DNA of 6,741 nucleotides from Deltaproteobacteria bacterium (GCA_030596405.1 JAUVKB010000118.1:1-6741), one strand, 5' to 3'; shown: positions 1-6,413, counted from the stretch's first letter. Notes: generated from the letters alone by a model not told the origin. A program made the numbers and translations.

Positions 1-282
1 GTTATTGAAAGAGCTGTCCAGGTAAGTGATAAAAAAATTATAGGGACTTCCGACCTTCCTGATTATCTGCTGGCTAATTATAAGCTCTTTTCTTTACAAT
101 ATCCGGAGAAAAATAATATCAATATATTGCGAACATCGAAAAACAGGGTTGAAAAAAAGTTACTGGAATCCGCTCTTGTTTCCAATAATTGGAATAAATC
201 GAAAACTGCAAGCCGGATGGGAATTTCAAGGTCCTTATTGTATGCCTTAATTAAAAAGTATGGCTTAAATTCCACTGCATAG
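1..282 (+). CDS. Sigma-54-dependent transcriptional activator, C-terminal end (partial)
   Basis: The reading frame is open from base 1 and ends at the TAG at 280-282, giving 93 residues of a protein whose start lies outside the window. The first residues (VIERAVQVS, then SDLPDYL) match the typical end of the AAA+ domain of enhancer-binding proteins such as NtrC, where an E-N-V-I-E-R-A segment precedes a D-L-P. The last ~45 residues form a Fis-type DNA-binding domain: a leading helix (VEKKLLESAL), the N-W-N-K-S-K-T-A turn, and the recognition helix (MGISRSLLYALIKKYGL). Proteins of this family bind upstream enhancer sites and use ATP hydrolysis to open sigma-54 promoters. The sensory N-terminal domain and the GAFTGA loop are not in the window, so neither signal nor target can be read. 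The gene is convergent with the flavoenzyme gene and its stop lies 60 nt from that gene's stop, so regulation of the neighbours is possible but not shown. The family call is firm. Confidence 0.88.
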   Translation, partial: VIERAVQVSDKKIIGTSDLPDYLLANYKLFSLQYPEKNNINILRTSKNRVEKKLLESALVSNNWNKSKTASRMGISRSLLYALIKKYGLNSTA

Positions 283-301
283 GCGGGTTGAGTTATAAGT
301 G

Positions 302-336
302 GCTGCCTCAAAATTCTTTAAAAACTTTGAGACAGC
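302..336. terminator. Inverted repeat between convergent genes, possible bidirectional terminator
   Basis: An 11 nt arm (GCTGCCTCAAA, 302-312) is matched by TTTGAGACAGC (326-336) around a 13 nt AT-rich loop. The single mismatch is C/A in plus-strand RNA but becomes a U-G wobble in minus-strand RNA. It lies between the stop codons of two convergent genes, where a shared terminator is expected. The tail is only weakly T-rich on the plus strand (TTCTAATC) and not T-rich on the minus strand, so efficiency is doubtful. The arm sequence also resembles the terminal repeats of some insertion sequences, so a residual mobile-element end is an alternative. Confidence 0.5.
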
Positions 337-342
337 TTCTAA

Positions 343-2271
343 TCAAACTTTACAGCCGACTGCGAATGCATCTTCAATCGCCTCTGCTATTTGTCCCGGC
401 TGTCGGCATGAGCCGATAACATGACATTCAATTCCGAATTTGCTGACTGATTCGGCCAAATCCATCCTGCACTTAAGGCCTGAAGCAACCACAACAGTAT
501 CGGCAGGAATCTCTTTTGCACTCTTATCCTGGCCCTCAACCACCACACACCCCTGTTTAATTTCAATTGCCCTGGTCAGGGTAAGGATATGTGTCATTTT
601 TTTGACCCTTGAGACCACGCCCCATCGCATTGTCGGGCCGATATCGACCGCTATGGATTTGAGCATCTCGACTATCGTTACATTTTTACCCTTTTCCGCC
701 AGAAACTCCGCAGTTTCCACACCGATTAAACCGCCTCCGATTACTACAACATTTTCACCCGCGGATTTGGTTCCCTTAAGAATTTCAATAGCCGTTACCA
801 CCTGTTTGCCGTCTATCCCCGGCATCTTTGGTATAAGCACATCCGCTCCGGTTGCAAGAATCACGACATCGGGCCTTATTGCTTTCAGCTTTTCCACATT
901 CAACGATTCGCCCAGCTTTACATCCACATTTAAAATGTCCATCTGGCAGACATGATAATCGACAAGATTTTTCAGTTCTTCTTTGTGAGGAGGTATATAC
1001 GCAACATTGACCATTCCTCCAAGTTTATCATTTTCTTCAAAAAGGGTAACCTTATGCCCGCGAATAGCGGCGATACGTGCAGCCTCCATGCCGGCCGGGC
1101 CACCGCCTGCAACAACAACATGTCTCTTTTTGGCCGCAGGTTTAAGCAGCCCTTCCCCTTCACGTCCAAGTTCCGCATTTATGCTGCATTTTAGTTCCGC
1201 CGCCTGGTCCCCTTTTATTGCCCGCATTACCTGGTCAAAGCAGTAACAGCAGGCGGTACATTTTCGAATTTCCTTAGTGCGGCCATCCATTGTCTTTTTG
1301 ACAAACTCCGGATCACACAACAACGTCCTTCCCAGACCGATCAGGTCGGCTTTGCCTTTGGCGAGAATATCCGCCGCAACATATGGATCATTTATTCTGC
1401 CCACAGTGGAAACAGGAACATCGACTACATCTTTAATCGCTTTTGCCAGGTAGGAAAATGCTCCCCTGGGAACAGACATCGGCAGCATCGGACGAGTCGC
1501 CTCATGCCATCCCGCCCAGATGTGGAGCCTGTCTGCACCGGCCTTGACGATCTCCGGGGCAAGAATCAAAGAATCTTCAAGAGTTTTTCCTCCTTCCATG
1601 CCATCTTCAGCGTCATATTTAACACAAATATTAAAATCGCTGCCGACCTTTTTCCTTATTTCATGCAATACGGAAAAAAGAAAGGTGGCTCTCTGGAGAA
1701 CATCGCCGCCATACTTGTCTTCCCGTTTATTGGTCAACGGGGAAAGGAACTGACTTATCAGGTAACCGGAACTTCCGAGCAATTCAATACCGTCAAAGCC
1801 GGTTTTTCTTGCACGCAAAGCAGCTTCGACAAACGCTATGACAAGATCATCTGCTTCCTGAGTGGTAAGTTCCCTGGGAGTTTCACCGGTATACCGGGAA
1901 GCTATGGGTGACGGGGCAACAGATTGTTTGCCGATCAATTTGCTGTAAGAATAACGCCCGGAATGATTAAGTTGAGCCACAATTTTTGCGCCCGCGTTTT
2001 GAACCGCTTTTACCAGCGGCGCCCATGTTTTAATGTCATCGTCTGTTTCAAGGAATAATTCGTTGACCATACCCGCCCTGCCGCTTGGATGAACACTGAA
2101 TTCCGGTGTGGTAATAAGCGCCACCCCTCCCTTTGCACGGGCGACAAGATAATCGGTTGTCTGGGCAATTGTAAAAGTTGTTCCCATAGGCGCCATGAAA
2201 AAACGGTTTTTCAACTTAAGATTCGGCATCTCAAGCGGCTCAAAAAGAATGTCTAATTTTTTATCGCGCAT
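343..2271 (-). CDS. FadH-like NADH:flavin oxidoreductase / 2,4-dienoyl-CoA reductase family protein
   Basis: This 642-residue protein has the full architecture and usual length of E. coli FadH. Residues ~5-335 form an old-yellow-enzyme TIM barrel that would bind FMN (HSGRYSY at 103-109). Then come cysteines for a [4Fe-4S] cluster (C338, C341, C344, C362), a FAD-binding motif AGGGPAGMEAA (388-398), and a second nucleotide-binding motif IGGGLIGVETA (511-521), expected for NAD(P)H. By motif alignment Tyr170 (GSSGY) and His256 (GWHEA) correspond to the catalytic Tyr166 and His252 of FadH, so reduction of an unsaturated acyl-CoA or other enone is chemically plausible. The substrate cannot be read from sequence; related enzymes act on enoates, aromatic-degradation intermediates or trimethylamine. 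The cluster spacing, C-x2-C-x2-C-x17-C, differs from FadH (third gap x3) and resembles trimethylamine dehydrogenase in its first three cysteines. The ATG is supported by AAAGGA (2280-2285), 8 nt upstream. The gene is codirectional with dsrP but separated by a terminator, so it is probably its own unit. No signal peptide is seen, so it should be cytoplasmic. Confidence 0.88.
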   Translation of the reverse strand: MRDKKLDILFEPLEMPNLKLKNRFFMAPMGTTFTIAQTTDYLVARAKGGVALITTPEFSVHPSGRAGMVNELFLETDDDIKTWAPLVKAVQNAGAKIVAQLNHSGRYSYSKLIGKQSVAPSPIASRYTGETPRELTTQEADDLVIAFVEAALRARKTGFDGIELLGSSGYLISQFLSPLTNKREDKYGGDVLQRATFLFSVLHEIRKKVGSDFNICVKYDAEDGMEGGKTLEDSLILAPEIVKAGADRLHIWAGWHEATRPMLPMSVPRGAFSYLAKAIKDVVDVPVSTVGRINDPYVAADILAKGKADLIGLGRTLLCDPEFVKKTMDGRTKEIRKCTACCYCFDQVMRAIKGDQAAELKCSINAELGREGEGLLKPAAKKRHVVVAGGGPAGMEAARIAAIRGHKVTLFEENDKLGGMVNVAYIPPHKEELKNLVDYHVCQMDILNVDVKLGESLNVEKLKAIRPDVVILATGADVLIPKMPGIDGKQVVTAIEILKGTKSAGENVVVIGGGLIGVETAEFLAEKGKNVTIVEMLKSIAVDIGPTMRWGVVSRVKKMTHILTLTRAIEIKQGCVVVEGQDKSAKEIPADTVVVASGLKCRMDLAESVSKFGIECHVIGSCRQPGQIAEAIEDAFAVGCKV

Positions 2272-2314
2272 TGTCTTAATCCTTTATCAGAAAATTTTGT
2301 TAATAATATAAAAC

Positions 2315-2354
2315 AAAAAAGGGCTCATTCAACTCGAATAAGCCCTCCTTTTTT
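2315..2354 (-). terminator. Rho-independent terminator downstream of dsrP
   Basis: The arms AGGGCTCATTC (2320-2330) and GAATAAGCCCT (2336-2346) form an 11 bp stem with a 5 nt loop. In minus-strand RNA the only imperfection is a U-G pair, and the stem is followed by six U residues (A-run at 2315-2320). It begins ~20 nt beyond the dsrP stop, so it most likely ends the dsrMKJOP transcript. A T-run at 2349-2354 on the other side would let it also work on plus-strand transcripts, although no plus-strand gene ends here. The rest of the gap up to the flavoenzyme start (2272-2314) is very AT-rich. I could not make out a convincing promoter there. Confidence 0.87.
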
Positions 2355-2372
2355 AACAAATAACAATATTTT

Positions 2373-3530
2373 TTATGCTGACACTTCTTCTTTAACCGAC
2401 ACCACTATCTTGTACAGAACAGTTAACACCAGGGCACCTACGGCATAGACTCCGATGGTGATACCTATTTCCGGGAATGTCGGCGCATATTCATTGACAT
2501 GATGAAGCGGTGAGGGCACAAAACCGCCGGAAATCATCCCAAGTCCTTTATCGATCCATGTGCCGATGAACACAGCGACACAGGCAACAGCCAAAACAGT
2601 TTCATTTTTACGGGTTGCCGGATTGACAAGAAGAATAATTCCTATAAACATCAGTATCATCGATGTCCACATAAAAGGCACAAGAGAACCATGACCATGA
2701 AGACCCATAAACAGATATTTAATGTGATCCATGTGCTCGGGAATTTTGCTGTAAAAAACGACAAAAACTTCGCAAAGAAAGAAAAATACATTCACACATA
2801 TTGCATAGGCTACAATCTTGGCAAGGCTTTGAATCTGCTCTTTGCCGGGATCGAATTTCGTCACCTTCCTGACGAACAGACACAAAAGGATCAATAATGC
2901 AGGACCTGCTGCAAACGCGGAAGCAAGAAATCTGGGAGCAAGGATCGCAGTCAGCCAGAAACCTCTGCCCGGCAGACCGCAGTAAAGAAATGCCGTTACC
3001 GTGTGAATGCCGACAGCCCACGGGATGGAAATGTATATAAGCGGTTTTAACCACTTTTGATAGTGCACATCGTTCCGTTCCGCCTCAAGCACATTCCAGC
3101 CGATAATAATATTTAAAAAAAGATATCCGTTCAATACGATCATGTCCCAAAAAAGGACTGAAGTCGGCGTTGGATAAAGTATAACATTTAACATACGCAT
3201 CGGCTGGCCCAGATCGACAAGGATAAACAGCAGACACATCGTGATAGCTGCTATAGCTAAAAATTCACCTAAAATGGTAATTCTTCCAAATGCTTTATAA
3301 TCGTGAAGGTAATAGGGAAGAACCACCATAACACCCCCGGCGGCGACACCGACAAGGAATGTAAACTGAGCAATATAAAATCCCCATGACACATCTCTGC
3401 TCATGCCTGTTATTCCCAGACCAAACCCGAGCTGCTTTAAATAAAAACCAAAACCGATGCCGGCAATGATCAGCAACGCCACTACCCAGCCCCAGTATTT
3501 TTTGCTCCCTTTTATTGCCAATTCAAGCAT
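2373..3530 (-). CDS. dsrP: DsrP, NrfD-family integral membrane subunit of the DsrMKJOP complex
   Basis: DsrP is the polytopic membrane subunit that, with the periplasmic DsrO, forms the NrfD/PsrC-like quinone-interacting module of the complex. The 385-residue product has ten hydrophobic segments, roughly at residues 14-31, 49-72, 85-105, 125-145, 164-182, 195-215, 235-258, 275-300, 310-330 and 350-375. Between them are typical features: PYYLHDYKAFGR after the second, LVDLGQPMRM after the third, and a GGFVPSPLHHVNEY loop before the last. No heme or Fe-S motif is present, as expected for NrfD proteins. I chose the ATG at 3528-3530 because GAGGT (3536-3540) lies 5 nt upstream. An in-frame GTG at 3540-3542 would add four residues but overlaps that ribosome binding site. 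dsrP is the last gene of the operon, ~87 nt after dsrO and followed by a strong terminator. Position directly after dsrO, length and motifs together make the call secure. Confidence 0.94.
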   Translation of the reverse strand: MLELAIKGSKKYWGWVVALLIIAGIGFGFYLKQLGFGLGITGMSRDVSWGFYIAQFTFLVGVAAGGVMVVLPYYLHDYKAFGRITILGEFLAIAAITMCLLFILVDLGQPMRMLNVILYPTPTSVLFWDMIVLNGYLFLNIIIGWNVLEAERNDVHYQKWLKPLIYISIPWAVGIHTVTAFLYCGLPGRGFWLTAILAPRFLASAFAAGPALLILLCLFVRKVTKFDPGKEQIQSLAKIVAYAICVNVFFFLCEVFVVFYSKIPEHMDHIKYLFMGLHGHGSLVPFMWTSMILMFIGIILLVNPATRKNETVLAVACVAVFIGTWIDKGLGMISGGFVPSPLHHVNEYAPTFPEIGITIGVYAVGALVLTVLYKIVVSVKEEVSA

Positions 3531-3535
3531 AACCA

Positions 3536-3540
3536 ACCTC
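3536..3540 (-). promoter_or_regulatory. Ribosome binding site that decides the dsrP start
   Basis: The minus strand reads GAGGT five nt before an ATG (3528-3530). The alternative in-frame GTG (3540-3542) overlaps this site, so it would have to use another site; the nearest good one, AGGAGGT at 3584-3590, is about 40 nt further upstream, too far to serve it. This favours the shorter 385-residue DsrP. Confidence 0.65.
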
Positions 3541-3583
3541 ACTTAAGCAGATTAATAATTAAAAAAACTAAAGAGGGCTAACG

Positions 3584-3609
3584 ACCTCCTGCCTGCGCGA
3601 AAATGACGG
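3584..3609 (-). repeat. Degenerate palindromic intergenic element in the dsrO-dsrP gap (tentative)
   Basis: The dsrO-dsrP spacer on the minus strand contains CCGTCATTTTCGCGCAGGC followed by AGGAGGTC. The first part resembles the widespread dispersed element whose core reads GTCATTCCCGCGCAGGCGGG, but here the arms have decayed so the palindrome no longer closes well. The same stretch holds AGGAGGT (3584-3590), a perfect match to the anti-Shine-Dalgarno sequence, with no ATG, GTG or TTG start at usual distance. A weak GAGG/CCTC hairpin followed by a T-run (A-run at 3561-3567) lies just downstream and might attenuate transcription into dsrP. Resemblance to the element is from memory and needs a genome-wide search. 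Confidence 0.3.
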
Positions 3610-3617
3610 CCAAGTCT

Positions 3618-4400
3618 TTATACTATATAGTAGACAGAAGGCCCCGTTCCCAATCCTTGTTTGCGCCTAATAGTATAATTTTCTCTTAAAAGTTCCCTTA
3701 CTTCAGACCCGGGATCGCCCAGGTCACCGAAAGCGATTGCGCCGTTTGACGCTTCAACACAGGCAGGCTTCTTTCCTACAGCCAACCTTTCAGCGCAAAA
3801 ATTACATTTTTCAACAACCCCTTTCATGCGGGTGGGGAATTCATTGTTCTTTTCTTTAATAAAAGGACGGGGATCCCTGAAATTGAAACTTCTCGATCCA
3901 TAGGGACACGCGGCCATACAGAACCTGCACCCGATACATCGATGGAAATCCATCATGACAATTCCGTCTTCCCTCTGAAAAGTCGCCTTTGTCGGACAGG
4001 CCCTGCAACACGGCGGATCTTCACATTGGTTGCACAATACAAGGAACGGCAGATGCTCTATCCTTTCATTTAAATATTTATTCTCTTTACCGGGAAAAGC
4101 ATGTTCATACTCTTCCTCCCAGATCCATTTGATTTCATGGTTTTTATTTTGATGATCCGGAATATTATGTATTTTGTTACAGGCGTTGATGATCGGTTCC
4201 ACATCCTCTGCCGTAGTTAGTTTCCGTGTATCAATAACCATGCCCCACTGTTCAGCCGTAAGGGCATCTTTACTTTTCTTTATTTCAGACTTACGACCAT
4301 GCTCTTCCGATGAAGCAAACACATTAAAAACAGGTTTTACGCCCAAACCAAGAGCTGAAATCCCCGCTATTTTTATAAATTTTCTTCTGCTGCTTTCCAT
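3618..4400 (-). CDS. dsrO: DsrO, Tat-exported ferredoxin-like iron-sulfur subunit of the DsrMKJOP complex
   Basis: DsrO is the periplasmic electron-transfer subunit paired with DsrP. The 260-residue protein opens with a twin-arginine signal (SRRKFIK at 4-10, hydrophobic stretch to ~28, likely cleavage near VFA/SS at 29-30), so it is exported folded. Cysteine groups follow: C123-x2-C126-x4-C131-x3-C135, then C155-x2-C158-x2-C161-x3-C165, then C199-x2-C202-x11-C214. The four-cluster relatives (NrfC, DmsB, PsrB) have another C-x2-C-x2-C-x3-C group right after a M-V-I-D motif. Here that motif is present (54-57) but only the last cysteine, C74, remains. The final cysteine of the last group is also absent, replaced by Ser218 (VEASNGA). 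The ligands left fit three [4Fe-4S] clusters rather than four. The ATG overlaps the dsrJ stop by one base (TAATG), and AAGGAG (4409-4414) lies 8 nt upstream inside dsrJ, suggesting coupled translation. The length is normal for DsrO. Confidence 0.94.
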   Translation of the reverse strand: MESSRRKFIKIAGISALGLGVKPVFNVFASSEEHGRKSEIKKSKDALTAEQWGMVIDTRKLTTAEDVEPIINACNKIHNIPDHQNKNHEIKWIWEEEYEHAFPGKENKYLNERIEHLPFLVLCNQCEDPPCCRACPTKATFQREDGIVMMDFHRCIGCRFCMAACPYGSRSFNFRDPRPFIKEKNNEFPTRMKGVVEKCNFCAERLAVGKKPACVEASNGAIAFGDLGDPGSEVRELLRENYTIRRKQGLGTGPSVYYIV

Positions 4401-4789
4401 TATTTCTTCTCCTTTGGATTATCAACATGACAATCCCAGCAGTAAGGATCTGCCGAAGCATAATCGTGACATTTATCACAAAACTCTTCCTTGTTTGAGT
4501 GACAATCAAGACATGTATTGGAAAGGCTCATATCAAACTCCTTTCCGCTGGAGCTGACATAAATCCTGTCGGTATCCCTGACAACCGTATCCCTCCAGAC
4601 ATCGAGAATCTGCATATGCTCCGACTTCATAAACTCCTTTGATTCGATACACTCTTTTGCAGCTTTGGCCTTGTCCGTGAGTTTCGGTTCAGGCACAGGA
4701 GCGGCTTTGCCCATGTTATACCAGAACGGAAACGTTAGAATTACAACAAATATGATTAAACCAATGACAATTTTGTTTTTATCATTCAT
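4400..4789 (-). CDS. dsrJ: DsrJ, membrane-anchored periplasmic triheme cytochrome c
   Basis: DsrJ is the small multiheme cytochrome of the DsrMKJOP complex, acting on the periplasmic side of the membrane. The 129-residue product has an N-terminal hydrophobic helix (residues ~7-23) that fits an uncleaved membrane anchor. It has exactly three heme-binding C-x2-C-H motifs in its C-terminal part: CLDCH (93-97), CDKCH (104-108) and CWDCH (117-121). The only other cysteine, C47 in AAKECIES, sits where A. vinosum DsrJ has Cys46, the unusual axial ligand of its His/Cys heme. The motif surroundings and length fit dsrJ. The ATG lies 8 nt inside the end of dsrK and GGAGGA (4798-4803) lies 8 nt upstream of it, so translation is probably coupled to dsrK. 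No dsrL separates dsrK and dsrJ, unlike many sulfur oxidizers. Whether this complex also has a catalytic role through the His/Cys heme is unresolved in the family. Confidence 0.95.
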   Translation of the reverse strand: MNDKNKIVIGLIIFVVILTFPFWYNMGKAAPVPEPKLTDKAKAAKECIESKEFMKSEHMQILDVWRDTVVRDTDRIYVSSSGKEFDMSLSNTCLDCHSNKEEFCDKCHDYASADPYCWDCHVDNPKEKK

Positions 4790-6410
4790 CAGCTTTATCC
4801 TCCATTCCCGGCAGAGGTTCCCCTCTCAGATCGGTTGTTCTTTCGGGTTCTCCGGGCAAAATCAAAGCATTGGCCACCAGTTCGTGCACACCGGTCACAT
4901 CAACCTCGGGAACCCAGTAAGACATTAAATCAGGAAATACCGCCCGATCGATGGCGCAAACACAAGACAGCATGTTCACACCGTATTTTTCATGAACATG
5001 TTTAACGGCATTAGCCCTTGGCAACCCGCCGGCCATCCTTAATTCCATATCTTCTCCGGCATTGAGCCCCGCGCCGCTGCCGCAGCAAAAAGTCTGTTCT
5101 CTGATTGTGTTTAAAGGCATTTCATAAAAATTATTACACACGTTTTTTATCACATATCTGGGTTCTTCCAGCAAACCCATCCCCCTGGCGGGATTACAGG
5201 AATCATGAAATGTGACCTTAAAATTATCGTTCCTGCCGGGGTCAAGATCAAGTTTCCCATGTTTGATAAGATCGGCGGTAAACTCGGCAATATGAACCAT
5301 TTTTGTCGATTTGGCATTTTCAAATTTAGTGCCTGTTATCGGTGAAACCGGCTCTTCCAGAAAATCGGCAGGCCCGTTCATGGTATCCATGTACTGGTTT
5401 ATTACCCGCCACATATGCCCGCATTCTCCACCAAGAATCCATTTCACGCCGAGTCTTTTGGCCTCCATATACATCTTGGAATTTAGACGTTTCATGGTTT
5501 CATGAGAAGTAAAAAAACCAAAATTGCCGCCTTCGGAAGCATACGTGCTCCATGTAACGTCTAATCCGTATTTTTCCTTTAAGAAATGGAACAGCATCAT
5601 ATAACCCATACAGGTATATGTTCCAGGATCGGCAAACACATCGCCGGACGGTGTTATAAACAGGATATCAGCCCCCTTCTTGTTAAAGTTGGGCTCCACC
5701 AGCACGCCTGTAACTTCCTCGATATCTTCGACGAAAAAATCGAGCATATCCTTAAAGGCATGGGGCTGTATTCCAAGATGGTTACCTGTCCTGTAACAGT
5801 TTGCCACAGGAGTCGCAATCCAGTCTATATTAAGACCGATAAGATTGAGCAGTTCCCTGCCCATTATGGTAATTTCTGCGGTATCGATACCGTATGGACA
5901 AAAAACCGAACAGCGACGGCATTCCGTACATTGGAAAAAATATGACCACCACTCTTTTAAAACATCTAAAGTAAGCGGTCTTGCGCCTGCGATCCTGCCG
6001 AGAACTTTTCCGGCTGTAGTAAAATCGTTTCTGTATACCGAGCGCAACAGCTCCGCTCTTAAAACAGGCATATTTTTGGGATCACCTGTCCCGATAAAAA
6101 AATGGCACTTATCGGCACACGCGCCGCACCTTACACAGATATCCATAAAAATTTTAAAAGAACGGAATTTTTCAAGCCGCTCTTTAAAGCCTTCATGGAT
6201 AATCTCCTTCCAGTTCTCCGGCAATTTCCAGTCTTCATCAAAACAGCTCCATTTCCTTGGATATGGAAGACCGAGGTATTCAACACTTTTCGGGTTCGAT
6301 GCATAGCATGCGATCCCTCTTCTAATTTCAACAGGGGTGTCCATCCATCCCTTTTCGGGTGGTCGATGGTCTGTCCTAAACAGTTCATCTGGTTTTGGAA
6401 GCTCTGACAT
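4782..6410 (-). CDS. dsrK: DsrK, HdrD-like iron-sulfur catalytic subunit of the DsrMKJOP complex
   Basis: DsrK is the cytoplasmic subunit related to HdrD of heterodisulfide reductase. It is believed to reduce the DsrC trisulfide, or oxidize DsrC, using electrons passing through DsrM. The 542-residue product has two classical [4Fe-4S] motifs: C92-x2-C95-x2-C98-x3-C102 and C161-x2-C164-x2-C167-x3-C171, the second followed by Pro. Its C-terminal part carries the CCG-type motif for the special catalytic cluster: C405 (HDSCNP), C442-C443 (FCCGSGAG), then C483 and C485 (MLSCVCAIDR). The last pair is spaced C-x-C rather than the C-x2-C of canonical CCG domains. An earlier, degenerate half (~250-335) keeps only C267 and C330. 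No signal peptide or membrane segment is visible. The ATG is preceded by AAAAGGAG (6417-6424), 6 nt away, formed by the last codons of dsrM; the dsrM stop is 3 nt away. Length, order and motifs make the identification firm. Confidence 0.96.
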   Translation of the reverse strand: MSELPKPDELFRTDHRPPEKGWMDTPVEIRRGIACYASNPKSVEYLGLPYPRKWSCFDEDWKLPENWKEIIHEGFKERLEKFRSFKIFMDICVRCGACADKCHFFIGTGDPKNMPVLRAELLRSVYRNDFTTAGKVLGRIAGARPLTLDVLKEWWSYFFQCTECRRCSVFCPYGIDTAEITIMGRELLNLIGLNIDWIATPVANCYRTGNHLGIQPHAFKDMLDFFVEDIEEVTGVLVEPNFNKKGADILFITPSGDVFADPGTYTCMGYMMLFHFLKEKYGLDVTWSTYASEGGNFGFFTSHETMKRLNSKMYMEAKRLGVKWILGGECGHMWRVINQYMDTMNGPADFLEEPVSPITGTKFENAKSTKMVHIAEFTADLIKHGKLDLDPGRNDNFKVTFHDSCNPARGMGLLEEPRYVIKNVCNNFYEMPLNTIREQTFCCGSGAGLNAGEDMELRMAGGLPRANAVKHVHEKYGVNMLSCVCAIDRAVFPDLMSYWVPEVDVTGVHELVANALILPGEPERTTDLRGEPLPGMEDKADE

Positions 6411-6413
6411 TAG

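Noticed and set aside
78..311. Minus-strand open frame across the sigma-54 regulator end
   Set aside because: It overlaps the clear Fis-type helix-turn-helix coding sequence and runs into the intergenic inverted repeat. No family features are visible.
440..955. 171-residue plus-strand open frame inside the flavoenzyme gene
   Set aside because: It lies antisense to a well-conserved coding region, its product has no recognizable motif, and no ribosome binding site stands out. It is a by-product of codon bias in the real gene.
2272..2314. Possible promoter for the flavoenzyme gene just after the dsrP terminator
   Set aside because: The stretch is AT-rich and has -10-like hexamers, but no -35 element at suitable spacing and no sigma-54 GG/GC signature, so it cannot be supported.
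3531..3542. GTG start for dsrP giving 389 residues
   Set aside because: The GTG overlaps the GAGGT ribosome binding site serving the ATG 12 nt downstream and has no suitable site of its own at a proper distance.
5845..6306. 153-residue plus-strand open frame antisense to dsrK
   Set aside because: It overlaps the firmly identified [4Fe-4S] region of dsrK and gives a composition-biased product without domain signatures.
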